A DNA stretch of 64,000 nt, from the NCBI RefSeq assembly GCF_037042905.1, contig NC_087247.1:58675920-58739919 (forward strand), in the 5' to 3' direction. A model generated the notes under the pieces. The model was not told where the DNA came from. It saw only the letters and a list, made by a program, of their open reading frames with translations, and did not search any database. Positions 45,786 to 58,455 of this stretch are shown here, piece by piece (positions within the stretch are counted from its first letter, which is position 1; every line of letters begins with the position of its first letter). The position numbers and the translations under genes are program-made. This stretch comes from Lytechinus pictus. Its lineage: Eukaryota; Echinodermata; Echinoidea; Temnopleuroida; Toxopneustidae.

Positions 45786-45862
45786 AGCTGAAAGCTGGTT
45801 GGCTGCTCCTGGCAAACTGTTGACCAACTGCAGACATTTTCCTCTATTTATTCATATTTTCC
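45786..45862 (-). promoter_or_regulatory. Gene 4 core promoter block conserved in gene 3
   Basis: The minus strand carries ATAAATAG (45844-45851), GTTGGTCAACAGTT and AGCCAACCAG. The TATA-like box is about 234-241 bp upstream of the ATG. Confidence 0.55.
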
Positions 45863-45869
45863 CCATCAC

Positions 45870-47869
45870 TGGGTCTGCTGTTCAACCAATAATGCATCCT
45901 CCCTGTCTGTGTCTATGCCATAAATCGTTTTACCCATAGGATTATGCATGGACTAGATGACATTTACATACTTCCTGCAGAGGGAGGAAAGTAAGTTCAG
46001 TGAACTTGTAATGTGTGGGTTACATTCTGTGCAGACAGATTCCATGGTCAAGGAGTAATACTACATCACTATCTCTCCACCAAATCTGTCTCCAGATTGA
46101 TATTGAATGTTCCTTTAGGATTGCCAAAAATTCATCTTGGGCATCACAGGAATTCCTGAAAATAAACCGCCTTTGATCCAATTACAGGCAGTGTAGGAAG
46201 TGGGTATAAAAATTGTAATTAATGATTATGATCAGCATTATAACTCATTTTTCTGTGTATTCTTCACATGGACATAATATCTGTAGTTAGTTTGTGTGTG
46301 TGTGCAAGTCTGCATTGCAAGACTAAGAGCGAAATGTTCTGAAAGTCATGAAAGGGTTTGCCGACAACAAACGGAAATGGTTCTGGTAGTATTTGCACCT
46401 TTCCTGTGACAGCGATGACACTGCTTTTAGCAAGACAAACAATTCTAACCAGAAAGCCAAACCAACATAGTTGGAATGTCAATGTCTAGTTTCATCTCTG
46501 ATCTTTCATCGATTAGGTCTTGATGGAGAGGGGTAAGGGTGGGGGGGGGGGGGTTAAGGAGCTGGAGGATATATGTTTAATAGGAGATGCTCAAAGCCCT
46601 GTATAGATCTTGCATGTTGGTAGGACCAAGATATTGTAAATGGATCATATTAGTAACATTTTACTTGGTAGAACAATAGTGAGATAAGATGGGCTCATGG
46701 TATTATTTATTATGATTAGTACACAGCAAAATAGAACATTCAACTTGGGAAACCTATTGTGAATGACTTTGCTATATGTCTGGAACATATCTAAAAGATA
46801 TCAGTTATGGACTGTTGTATTTTCAAGGAATTGACAGGAAATATTCCCCGGCCTCACATTTGTCTAGACACCTTGTAAAGAACAGTTTACTATCCAATGT
46901 TTACCAATTTGCCAAAACATGCTATACCTGCCTTGGTAGTCTATGTGTTCTCCAAATACTTTTTGGATGCTTTCCAACAGTATGGAAATTGGCCAGCAGA
47001 ATTTAATTTTGATACTGTGGTTACTTTCTTACGCAGTTCCTTCCAGATTGTAACCCAAGGAAGAAGCTTGAAGTAGCTTAAGGTATGAGGAAATATTCCC
47101 CAAGGTTGATTGATCATATTATATCAAATCTTTTATTCTAAGTAAACTAAGCAAATCTTATTAATTCTATGTGATTTGGTCATATTTTGATAAACCTCAA
47201 ATTCGGAGGATTGTGATTTGTATAGCAAAATTCCTGTGATTTATTCAAAATATAAAATTAGAATTATAAGACAAATAATAAGGTGCTCTGTTTGCTTTTT
47301 ACCATATGAAGAATATTTAATGATTTGTTAAGTCTGTAGGCTTTGAATTATATTTGAAAGTCATGGAATGTGATCTGAGAGTATGTACAATCAAATTTTT
47401 AGGATGAAATCAGAAACAAGAATATTAAAAAATTGAAATTTACTACTTGATACAGATCAGTGAGCTTGACCTAGGAAGTAACAGCCAATCTCCAACCAGA
47501 AGAAAGCCCAATGTAGAATCATGATTGAGATCTTTGCTGCCTTTGTTTTTTTAGTGCTTCATGTTTTTATTGTGATAATTTTTTATTTTTACAATAAAAA
47601 AAAATGTGGATAAAAGTAAACTTTTTGAACAAAATTTATTTTTAAAAACATGATTCGAGGGTGAAAGGAGTTTAATTAAGAGCTTGTCTTTAAATATATA
47701 AATGCCTAGTTGAATTATTTTTATGATTGGGGCATAAATAAGTTGTGGTCATAAGCATGCCCTGTTGATTTCATTATTGATGATGATATAGCAATCCTGC
47801 AGGAAGGTAAAACACTAACCCTAACCAGGATAAACCATGTTTTGTTTTTTATTAGCAAAGATCTCATTA
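45870..47869. other. Upstream of gene 4, no gene recognised
   Basis: AT-rich with a poly-G run near 46540-46552. Short frames only. Confidence 0.4.
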
Positions 47870-48530
47870 CGAAAATAGCCCATTTGGAGTTCCACCGCTG
47901 TTGGGGTCGCAAACTGCGGTAATATACCCCAAAATTCGTTTGAAACTCTCATTTCTCATTTGAACATTTCCAAGCCCCGATAAACCCATCTTGGCCATGT
48001 AATCCCCGTTGTCTCAATTTCACCTCCACAGGCCAGTAAAGCCAAGGACGAAATGATAAACAACAGCTGTGCTATTACGTAAGACTTCTCTGCCTGAAGA
48101 AGGAACTTCGGAATTAAATTATTGTCTTCGATATTTAATCACGTTTTCAAAGGCATATTGTATTCAGACATCCAATATTAGTCCTTTTTCAATTTCGAAC
48201 GAAGAAAATCGACCTCGAAATAAGGAAAATAAGCGAATAAAAATTAGGTTATGCTTTGCATGCAGGGACTGCCCTTAAAGCGCTGCGCACACGATGCATT
48301 CACCGCGTGTATACACGGAACTCCATAGCAGGCTCTTAGACACGTTGCAATCCATCGTGTGTGACCCCCTGCTGTGCTGGGCTGTCGAGTTATCTTCAGA
48401 GCGAGGTCAAGAAATAGGTGTTTTGATACTTAAATTTCTTGCTTGGGGGCAGATCGGGATTATAGTGGTTGGAGAAGAGAATTGGTGAAAACGATTTGGG
48501 GTATACCCCTTTCAAATGGAGGTATTTCGT
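47870..48530. mobile_element. MITE with long diverged inverted ends
   Basis: CGAAAATAGCCCATTTGGAG and, further in, ATACCCCAAAATTCGTTT on the left pair with AAAACGATTTGGGGTAT and CAAATGGAGGTATTTCG on the right. About 660 bp, with GC-richer internal sequence and no transposase. Confidence 0.6.
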
Positions 48531-50100
48531 CATGTGTCCAAATTGTCTCCATGGCTGAAATAACCTCTCATTACCTCAGAAGATTGTCATTCTTGTCTTG
48601 GATTACTTACAGCAAGAAAGGAATGTAAATTCAATTCAACATTTTTATAACCATGTCCATGACTGGAGTTTTTATAGCGTTGAACTTTGTTGAGACAGCT
48701 CTAGTGTCTTTAGGGTCTGACCTTACCCTCTGCCATGGTCATGGGTTAATTGGAATTTATGGTATCTACCTGTGTTCTTGGAGGGAAAGAGTGCATCCAT
48801 GGTTGCTAGGGCAACTGGTGTTCTGTTTGGATGCTATACTCAAGTACTTGGTACTGTAAAATCAGTCTGAAAGTGATGTAAGTTATGAGGTCATCAAGTT
48901 AAATAAACAACACCCCAACCGGAAGCAACCTAGAGTTTTCCAAGTAATAATCTTTTGATCATTGGAGGATTGTGATCATTTCTTACCTGTGACATCAATA
49001 ATTCATACAGTAAATATATCATTGCACAGACATCTATTTTTATATTGAGAATCTATAATTTCTTCAAATATCCCTACACCCCGACATGTTGCCTGATTTT
49101 ATACATCATTGCTGATGGGGTATCTTTATCTATTTTTAGTGCCATTTCTGTATAGAAATATCTCTTGTCCATCACTTGATATTCTTTGAAAGCTAGAAGA
49201 ACAAAAGTTCTTTTGTTTTTTTGTGTCCTGTGCTTTTCCTTTCTGACCCAGTGATGAAGATGGCTTTACTCCAAGAGCCTGATTTGACACAGATGTTAGT
49301 GAAAGGTTAAGGGGCCCTGACCATAAAGCAGGAAGGTTTTAATAGACATGTTCACTTTTGAGCATGTATGTGTTGCCAGATAATGTTATCCAAGTGAGTG
49401 ACCACCCCCCCCCCCCTCAGGAAAATGACATAAAGAAAGAACAAATGTGGAAGGTCTTCTCTCTAGATTATGGTCATGATAACTCCTTCATATTTTTTAC
49501 CCAAATAAATAAACAAATAAAGAGGCTTCTTGTGTGTGTGTTTATATACTATGAAAAAAAAACAGTAATTGCCACTTTTTCGAGTAATACATTATTAGGT
49601 GACACCAAAATATTCCCATCTATTTTCGTTCACACTTATAGGGCTTTATTTGTATGATTGATACCTTATATGAATCCAATAGCAAGAGATTTTGAATTAT
49701 TTTATGAAACTTTTATTCCAGGATTGATAAATTAACATATTTTAGACCTCAGTCTCTCGGTGAGAGATTTACTGGAAAGGTAGCTGACATTGAGGGATGA
49801 TTAATGTGAGGAATATGTGCAATCATTGACCAGCTGAACCTCGAGACAACAGATATAAATAAAATGTTTGCTAACATCTTGAAAATCTACATTCCACCTT
49901 CAGCTTTAGGGAGCAGTAAAATGAAATAAGAAGTCACGTAGTCAGATTGGGATTTCATCTGCTCAAAGCTCTGTGTATATAGCACTTCTTGTCTGTCAAG
50001 GAGAAAATGATTAATAGGCAGAAGTGAAAAGAGGTTATGATAATATTAACATTTAAAGTGCTATTGTGATTAAATGAATAATTGTACATGTAAGCCATTT
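48531..50100. other. Intergenic, no gene recognised
   Basis: Includes a poly-C run at about 49404-49417. No conserved domain in any frame. Confidence 0.4.
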
Positions 50101-50102
50101 AA

Positions 50103-50222
50103 TAGGTCATTAGGACCCCATTGGAAATAAGCCTTTCGGCTTTCTTGGGCTACCCTGTCAAGGTATTCAAATTCATTGTAATCACCTGTGATATTCTTGA
50201 CGAATAAAATCAATCAATCATT
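50103..50222 (+). mobile_element. LINE 3'-end fragment with AATC tail
   Basis: A segment containing GCCTTTCGGCTTTCTTGGGC ends in AATAAAATCAATCAATCATT, the hairpin-plus-short-tandem-tail form typical of CR1/L2-type 3' ends. Coding sequence is absent. Confidence 0.45.
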
Positions 50223-50224
50223 GA

Positions 50225-53200
50225 TCTGTAATCAGTCATTATGCATTCTTTCATAAACTGATGAATTACATTCATTACAATCTTGTTATTCTTAATATAT
50301 CTTGTCATGAAACTTTTTGATAAAAAAGAGGGTGTGTTCGTATATCCATGTACAAAATGATTGGCTTATTTCTAGGACTTCTTAGGAAAGATGTTTAAGT
50401 CTGTCTAATATAATTCTTGAAAAGCAAATTTGTTTGTGAGGCCGCATGTTGTTTAGAAACACTGTTGCTAAATACATAAGCAATCCATTCATAATCTGTT
50501 TTTCATGCAGAGAGAAGAAATATGAAATTTCTGAAGACAATCTTGTTACTCGCTAGGTCAGGTCATACATTCTTGGCATTATTGTTGAACTTTTATTAAA
50601 ACTTCCAAACATTGTCTTTAAAAAGTGCATGACCATAAAATGAACCTGCTACTTTCCTTCACTTTTATAGTTGCTTGGGGATTATAAATACTGCCAAAAA
50701 TGCCAATTACCAACTCTGAAAATATTATTTTAAATAATTGTATCTTTGAACTGATGAATACATATTATTTGCAACAAAGAAAGAAGAAATAGGATATAAT
50801 CAGTAAGACTTCAGACTTATGAAGTGAAAGAGAATGCATAGAAATATTTTGCATTCCTAGAATTCCAATAGATTTTACATAAGTTTGATTAGGTATTTCT
50901 ATCATATGAAAGTAATCACAATTAAACTCAATGCTGATAAAAAGCATGACTATCACAGATGAAATAGGTAAGATTAAGAACATTTGTTTTTTCTCCAAAG
51001 ATTAGGACATAAAATCACAAATTTTATGGAAATGCATTACTTAACCTAATTGCTCTATCTTTCTCTCTGTATATGAAAAATAATATAATTAGAACATTTT
51101 GTTTTCAGATACCCAGTAAAAACTTATAAGGGGGAAAAACAGTTTTGCTCAATATAGTTAGCAAAAGGAATTTGAATGAATGACCATTGGTACAACTATT
51201 GATGAAGTATTTTTTACCTTGAAAGTGTTTATTTCTTTACCATGAAACCAAAATAGTGGGAAAGGGGGTGTCTGGTCTTTCCTTGTCTGATTGTTAGTCA
51301 TGAATGTACGGCGGCGGTGGCATACAAGCCTTCTCTCCGGTCACCTAACTCTGATCAACTGCACGACAGGAAGCCAGTAAGAATCGACCAGTTCCTGACC
51401 TCTCCTCTTAATTTTAGACTGGTCTAGAAATACTGGACAACTGCCCAATATGCTTTTAGATATCAAATGCAATTAATAAACCACAGATATGATAAGATGA
51501 ATGGTGGACAGAAATCAAATTATTTGTTTTTGGACATTCATTGTCTACTTTCCCTTGTTGTTTTCCTGCTGATTGATGCATAGTAGTCTGAAAGTACTTC
51601 ACAGCATGCATACTACACTCTCCCTGAGGATGTATGCGTGTGAAGGTAGGATAGTGATACGTGCGTTGGTTAATTTAGTTGGATTGATTAGGGGGTAATA
51701 CGTGGGCTTTGTCTGGGTGGGTCATAGAGGGTTTTCCTTTTAGCTTATAGTCAAATATAATACAAGTTTCTTCAAGATTAATAGTGAGCTATTTTCCAGG
51801 AATGTGACTTTCCAACACATTAAAAAGTAATATTTTAGAGAAATAAATCAATTTCATTTGGTAAATGATAATGGAGTCTAGTAATATCATTTGGTAAATA
51901 ATGGAGTCTAGTAAAATTTTAACGTGCGAGACTACAAGAGCCGTTTGTAAATGACAATTGAATAGTAGTCGGTGCCAAAATAAGACACACACAGTTTGAA
52001 AGAAGACAATAGCAAATTTCCATCTACGCAAGAAACATGAATTTTTTTTATCTTGTGAAGTTGTGTTTTTGTTTTATTCTATTTTATGATGAATATGATA
52101 AATCATTATATAGAAAGTCAAGTTTTCAATCTTTGGAATTTTTTATTGAGTAATGTTCATTTCTTAAGTCTAGGTTTATTTTTATTATCAGTTTCACTTG
52201 GTTACCAAAAATTAAGAACACAAGAATTCTCCCAAAATTAGCTTAATTAATCACTGAGTAATATGAACAAAGGATGTTGGTGAGAATTATTTATGTGTGC
52301 TTTGTAGGTGATTTTATATATACCCGGTCAAAAAAGATACCTGTTTTTTTTTTTATTAGCCAGTGAAAACAAATCACCCGCAATATCTCAGAAAAAAATA
52401 TCTTCTCTTAAAAATTACATGATTTTTTTTACAATTGTTACATTTCTCAAAATATGCAGGAGTTCACATTCTTGGAAAAGCAAATTAATTGTACAGGAAT
52501 AATATTTGTTGCTAGCTCATAATCTCTATCAGGTCCAGTTGGATGTGAAGGCTAAAATATCTTATGTATTTATAAGTCTGAACAAGTTCTTGTGATTTAC
52601 ATAGGTATTTTGTTATTGGGGTAGGTGTGAAAGCACCTAATGTGACAGAGAATGTAGTTCCTTTTGCTGATAAGATAACATACTATAAATTACCAACCCA
52701 GAGGAAGTGGGTCTCACCAATTAAGTCTTGATAAAACCAAAACAAGACACAAATATGAACAATTTATAAACATTGTGGTCAATGTTATGATCATGTTGTC
52801 CTGAAGAATGTTTAATTTTGTTCTTTGGTGCCCATGTTATCTTCAGACATTGACATTTTATATAAGATGTATAACTTGTTATAATGATAGCAATTAGGAC
52901 AAATTGATTATTTGAAGAAAAAAATGGTTTGTCAATATCAGCTTCACTTGTCCAGGATATGGAATCAAATAACTAATTATTTTAACTGATTAAATTATTT
53001 TTAATCAGTTAATAAACAACTTAATTTTGTTAAAGCCATACTACTGTGCATCTGATATGCAATAGCCCATTTGTTTACAGGTGACTAAGAAATAAAGCTT
53101 GCATTTTCTTTCTCTATTTTTGTTTCCTCAGTCATCTGACGTCACAAATATGTAGCCAACTAGTTACACCAGCCTTGAAAGTAATAAGAATGAAAATGCC

Positions 53201-56200
53201 TAGGTTCTAAACGTTCTTCAGGTCTTTTTAAAATTCTTACTCCACATTTCATAGGTAATACACAAGGACCGGAACAGAGACTGAATTATTGAATATCAAA
53301 CCATATTTGTAGTCAGGCTGGTTTTGGTTTTGTGATGTCACAGCCATACTAGCCGATTTAGATTAGGACGTCTGTAATTCATAAAGCCCAGAGTAACTAT
53401 TTGGGTGTAAATCTTGCTATTTCCGCCAGAGATTTTCTTAGATTTAGGAAGCAGGTGCCAGGTTCGTTGTAGGTTCATGTGCATGTCTAAGAAATCGGGG
53501 GACAGGGATTAGGAATGGCCTAGAAATTCTATTTTGAAATCTAGTTCCTTCTTTCTGGAGTACTGGAGACTAATATTGCAAAAATAAAGGATTTTAATTT
53601 GTCTATAAGTAATCCAATAGAACCAGTTTCTTTGCAATCTCTGATCCATCTATCTCTCATGTATTCCATTTATCAAAGCATATGCATATTATAAATTGGA
53701 GCAGTAAAAATTACTCTAGGAATTATTTCAAACCAAATAGGCCTCTTAGCCTATAAGCTTTGGTTCAAAAGAGATTCCATTCTGAGCTGTAGGCCTACAT
53801 GAAAATGTATTGATAGGTGTGTAAAATTTTTGGTTTGAGGGACTGTTAAATATTTTTAAAATCTATTTTAATTCTCCAGTAATGTGTGACTCAAATTATT
53901 ATATTTGATACTGAAAGTCTTGAATTGAGATATGAATGTAGATGAGCACTCAGCCATTGTAGGGTTCCTGAATTCAAGCAGTTCTTTTATTTTATATACA
54001 CATTAAATCATGAAAGGTTTCAATAAGAGAATAACGCAGTTGTCAACAACTTAAGTTTGATTGACCTTATAATTATGAGATTTTGTTGCCATCAATCAAC
54101 TTGACCTTTGAAGAATAAGTATGACACACTAAGTAGTATGTTTTCTTATAGGAATTTTGTCAGAAGGGAGAAGAAATTCCCTGATTGGTTTGTTGCCTGA
54201 ATACAATATATTCCCTCCTATTCTATGCTGCTGGTATGCCAATAGAAAGAATGTCTGCTGTAATTAAACATGGCACCACAACTGGAATAAGAATATCATA
54301 TAACGTGTGAAATGATTATAATTACAATCATTTTTTTCAGAAATGGATTTAAATAGTATCCACAGGCCATCAGGACTGAGGTCAAGTTGAAAATATTTCT
54401 CCCCTCGCCAAGGAGGTTGAACCTTATGTTCAGACGGAACCCAACCAGTAAAAACACAAGTTTAACACAACAAACAATTCCAGTTTTTTTTTAAAGAGTT
54501 ATATAAAGACTGATAATTTGATATATCAACCAACTGATAACTGACCAATAACAATATCTTAGATTTGATGTAGGAACTACCCAGGTCAATTATACAGAGT
54601 GCTAAATTATCAAACATGTCAGCAGTTCAAGTACCAATTCATGTAATGAATTTCTATCCCATTGACTCTTCATTTTTTAAAGCAATAACACTCACTGCTT
54701 TACAATTATCATTTAGTTTTAGAAATTGTCCAGACCCTGCACTTTTAACAATAATCCTCATTGCTTTAAACTAAGTTTCATATTCCAAATACATGTAAAC
54801 TATAAGTATGAGTAGGAAATTAGAAAGCAGCGGTGTGAACTCAGTTTTAGAGGGAAGGGGGTCAAGTAAAAGACTCTGGTAATGAATATTTAAAAATACC
54901 ACCTGGAACTTTAAAAATTTGGTAATGAACAGAAACTGTCAGATTTGTGAACAGGGACCATTTTTCAGTTGTTTAGGATATTTTGAAAAACAGCAGGCAT
55001 ACTCAATCAGATCTTATGTCAGATTGAAAATCGCCAACGGATAATGAGAGGGCATCAAGAAATATGATCTTCCTCAGTAATCGTGAACCTTTAGTGACCT
55101 TTTTGAAGATTTTTAACAAAATATATTTCTATATAATGGAACTATTTGGAACATATTGTTGAGTTTGTAATTGCATCATAGTTCTTTACAGTAATAGAAG
55201 GTCCCTTTCAAAAAGTCAATTCCAATCTCCCAACATCTTGCATCAATTTGTATTTGCTTCAAACTTTACTTTTTCTCTGTTCTCCTCCTCAATCTTCTTT
55301 TTGTATTGTCTTGCTTCTGCTGCTTCTTTTCCTCAATATTCTTATTTGAACGTAATTTGAATGGACAACAACAACGTGTTAAGTTGAATAACATGACCAT
55401 ATTTGTACAAGCATTTTTATTAGAACAATATCAAAGAAAGTAGTAGGAAATAATATTATATCCATTGCTACAATTTGCTAAGTTTTGTATGTGTCCCAAA
55501 CTAATTTGCTTTATGAAAGAATAAGCTTTAATTGCATTTGTGTGAAAAGGTCACTTTGATTTGATTCAGTAGATACAATGATATGTTTATTATGATAGAA
55601 CCTTTGTATATCTTTTCATTTTATGAATGAAATGAAATGAAAAAGCATTTAACTGAAGATTGAGTAATGCATCTTTATTCATCATTGTTTTAAGAAATGA
55701 GAGTAAGGTCTTTGTTTGTAAAGCTTGATAAAAAGCACTGATATGCCATTGACAGTTCATAATGGAGGAAGGCGTAAAGAAGAGCACAGCATGTTCCCAG
55801 AATAAAATAAGATGCTTTTAACATCTTACACCCCCTTATACCAGGGCTTTGTCAGGTTTGTAAAAGAATGTAGGAATATCTAATAGCTCTACTCCTTGGT
55901 GTCTTGTGGGAGAGGAGATTTTTTATAACCTTTTTTATAACCTTGCCCCGGCAAGCAGTAGATGGCAGGTTTGAATCCCACTGGTTCCAATTTTTTCTGA
56001 CTTATGATTTTCATTACAGATCGAGCATGCAAGTAATGCCAAAAGTTTATTTACAAATTACAAACCTTTTAATACAAATTGTAAGCAGTTTGATTACTTT
56101 CCTACAATTGAGTGGATCTTTTAATAAGCATATGATATGAAGGAATGTTATTTGTCAATTAATTCCTTGTGATGTACAAATTCAGCATAAAACATGATTC

Positions 56201-56768
56201 TACCGCAAGAGAATACAAAGGAACATGTTTAAAAGCTTCATCCCAGTGGATCAAAGGGTGGAACCATGCACTGAAAACTCCCTGTGCTAAATGAAGGTAA
56301 GGTGCCCAGAGCGAATCAAGCCCATTTCTCAGGAGGTGTTACTATCATTGTTAGTTCTTGTACCCACAACATAAAAGGTATTCATTTCCATCAAACCAGC
56401 AGGAACACCAGAATAATCTCAGGTTTGTTCTGGGTTTTTACCTGTGAATTCAACCTGGGATGTGACGAAAGCATCCTGTCTCGTATCTACCTACTAGTAG
56501 CCCTCAATAATTAGTCAAGATGTTCTCAACTGACAGGATAAATAAGATTGATATTCAAAGATGATACTTCTCCTGCTGAGGTATTCTGTAAATGATTCTT
56601 CTCTTCGATGAATTTCCTTTGTTAAGTTGCAGTAGTGACGTGGATATAGTTTGGATAACTGCTGGAAAAGAAATCTTACAGCAAAGAAATATGAAGGAAA
56701 TCTTATCTCAGCATACATCAAAGTCAGTGCCATGTGATATTATATTAAATGTTTTTTTTTTTCATTTG
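50225..56768. other. Long intergenic stretch, no gene recognised
   Basis: AT-rich. Items seen are a 35-bp local duplication near 51860-51915 (CATTTGGTAAAT...ATGGAGTCTAGTA), a perfect hairpin at 52982-53012, and a lone B-box-like GGTTTGAATCCC near 55968 that may be a SINE relic. I found no exon of the TIMP-like family and no other domain. Confidence 0.4.
52982..53012. repeat. Perfect 13-bp-stem hairpin
   Basis: TTAACTGATTAAA, five-base loop, TTTAATCAGTTAA. Confidence 0.8.
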
Positions 56769-56769
56769 T

Positions 56770-57287
56770 TAGCTCATCCGGCTCGAAGGGCCAGATGAGC
56801 TAATGCCGTGGTGTGGCATCCGTCGTCCCTTTCTAAATGCTTCTTCTTCGCCATTTCAAGTCCGATTTCAATTCTGTTTGCTTTATATGATAGCACTAGG
56901 TGGGGGATTCAAAACATTTACACAGAATTTTGAAACTCATTAAATATGCTAATTTATTCATATATTTTCAAAACTCACAAAAAATACTTATTTATTTGTT
57001 GATTGATTTTGATTATTTTTGTTCCATCTGAGAGCTACATGAGGTTCACCAAGGTTGTACACAGAGTTTAGAAATTTTGACTAGAATATTATTTATGCTT
57101 AATTTATATGAAATTTATTCATAGATCACAAAAAATGCTTCTATGTCATTTCTTCATCAATTTCAATTCTATATCCTCAATTAATGTCACCACTATAATT
57201 TACTACAGTGTCAACTGGGCTGAAATAAAAATTGTGTTAAACTTCATTGGGAGATGCCGGATGAGCTCCACATCATTGATGTGCTAG
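56770..57287 (+). mobile_element. Helitron-like non-autonomous element, short copy
   Basis: Same family as 39170-40786. Left hairpin AGCTCATCCGG...CCAGATGAGCT; right end CCGGATGAGCT, stem-loop CACATCATTGATGTG (57269-57283), CTAG (57284-57287), then TT. It carries only about two core units, against several in the long copy. Confidence 0.7.
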
Positions 57288-57559
57288 TTACAATATTTTT
57301 CATCAATTTCCATCCATGAATTAAAACCCTATTGAAAAGGAAATTCTTGTTTTTAAACATTAAATCATTATATGTTTCTTTTTTTTAACTTTTAAAACAT
57401 ATCATATAAGTGTATATAACGATACTTCATAGTTCTCTGCTTACACATTATTTAATTTCATATCAGACATTGAAAAACAGAATGAATCATTAATTCAATG
57501 TAAAAGCTCATCAACAATATGAATCCCACCCATTTGATATGTGTCATTTATTGAAAACC

Positions 57560-57700
57560 CTGCTAAAGCAATTATAGAGTGGTTACAGCCCACACTCTCT
57601 ATGGTGGTGTGGTTGGGACCACTCAACCAGCAGGCAAGGTCTAAATGAAAGTCACCCCCTAGACAGGTCTATGGACTAGTGACGTAAAATCATTATTATT
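57560..57700. repeat. Unclassified GC-richer segment with ATT tail
   Basis: Contains CCACACTCTCTATGGTGGTGTGG, which is partly self-complementary, and ends in ATTATTATTATG. Possibly a SINE or MITE remnant. Confidence 0.3.
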
Positions 57701-58006
57701 ATGAATTTGGTTGAGGTTTTAATGGTTTGGAAGTAAATTAGTGTGATAATAGCCTAGAGAGTGAATGTGTTTTTGTCTCACAGCAAAAATTAAAATCATA
57801 CTTTGTTTTCATTGGAAAAAAATGAAAATGAAAGAAAATGTATCAGGAAAATATTTTGTAGACAGCATTATTTCTATCAGCTTTTGTTTGTATCATAATG
57901 ATGCAAATTTCCTTTATTATTTTGTTTTTGTGTGTTTTCTGCAAATATTCTTTAATGATGTTATGTTTGAAATAGTTTACTTTACTTGCATTTTTAACTT
58001 TTTTTT

Positions 58007-58455
58007 AAATAGCAGAAAAAAATATTGAAAAAAAGCAGTGGTGGAGGTTTGAGGAAAATCCATTAAAGATTAAGAAAGTTATCAGAAATTTAAGTTTTGG
58101 ATTTGTGATGTCATAAACAAGCAGCTGCCCCATATGCTATTTGATATAAAATGCATAAATTTCTATTTTTTAATGCTTCCTGATGACTTATTTTTGTTTT
58201 CTTTTTAGGAACAGGTTTGAAATGATTTTTCTATTGATATACTGAAGGTACAGTACGAACCATTTTCAATTTTCTGAGAAAATGACATTTCATTAATTAT
58301 TTACCATATGATATGTAGGAAAGCTGCTCACATATGACGTCACAAATCAAATAATTAAGATTCTAATAACTTTTTTATTCTTTGATGGATTTTTCTCAAC
58401 CTCGACAATATTTTTTATTACCTGTATTTTTCTGCTATTTTTACAACAAACTTTT
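58007..58455. mobile_element. MITE with ~100-bp inverted ends
   Basis: AAATAGCAGAAAAA...GAGGTTTGAGGAAAATCCATTAAAGA...GTGATGTCAT...GCAGCT on the left is the imperfect reverse complement of the sequence from AGCTGCTCACATATGACGTCAC to TTTTTCTGCTATTT on the right. Non-coding. It may extend further right (AGGGCGAACTTCCCCTTTAAG). Confidence 0.65.

Noticed and set aside
46776-47006. 76-codon frame as a possible gene in the right-hand desert
   Set aside because: No domain, signal or splice context; comparable to chance frames in AT-rich DNA.
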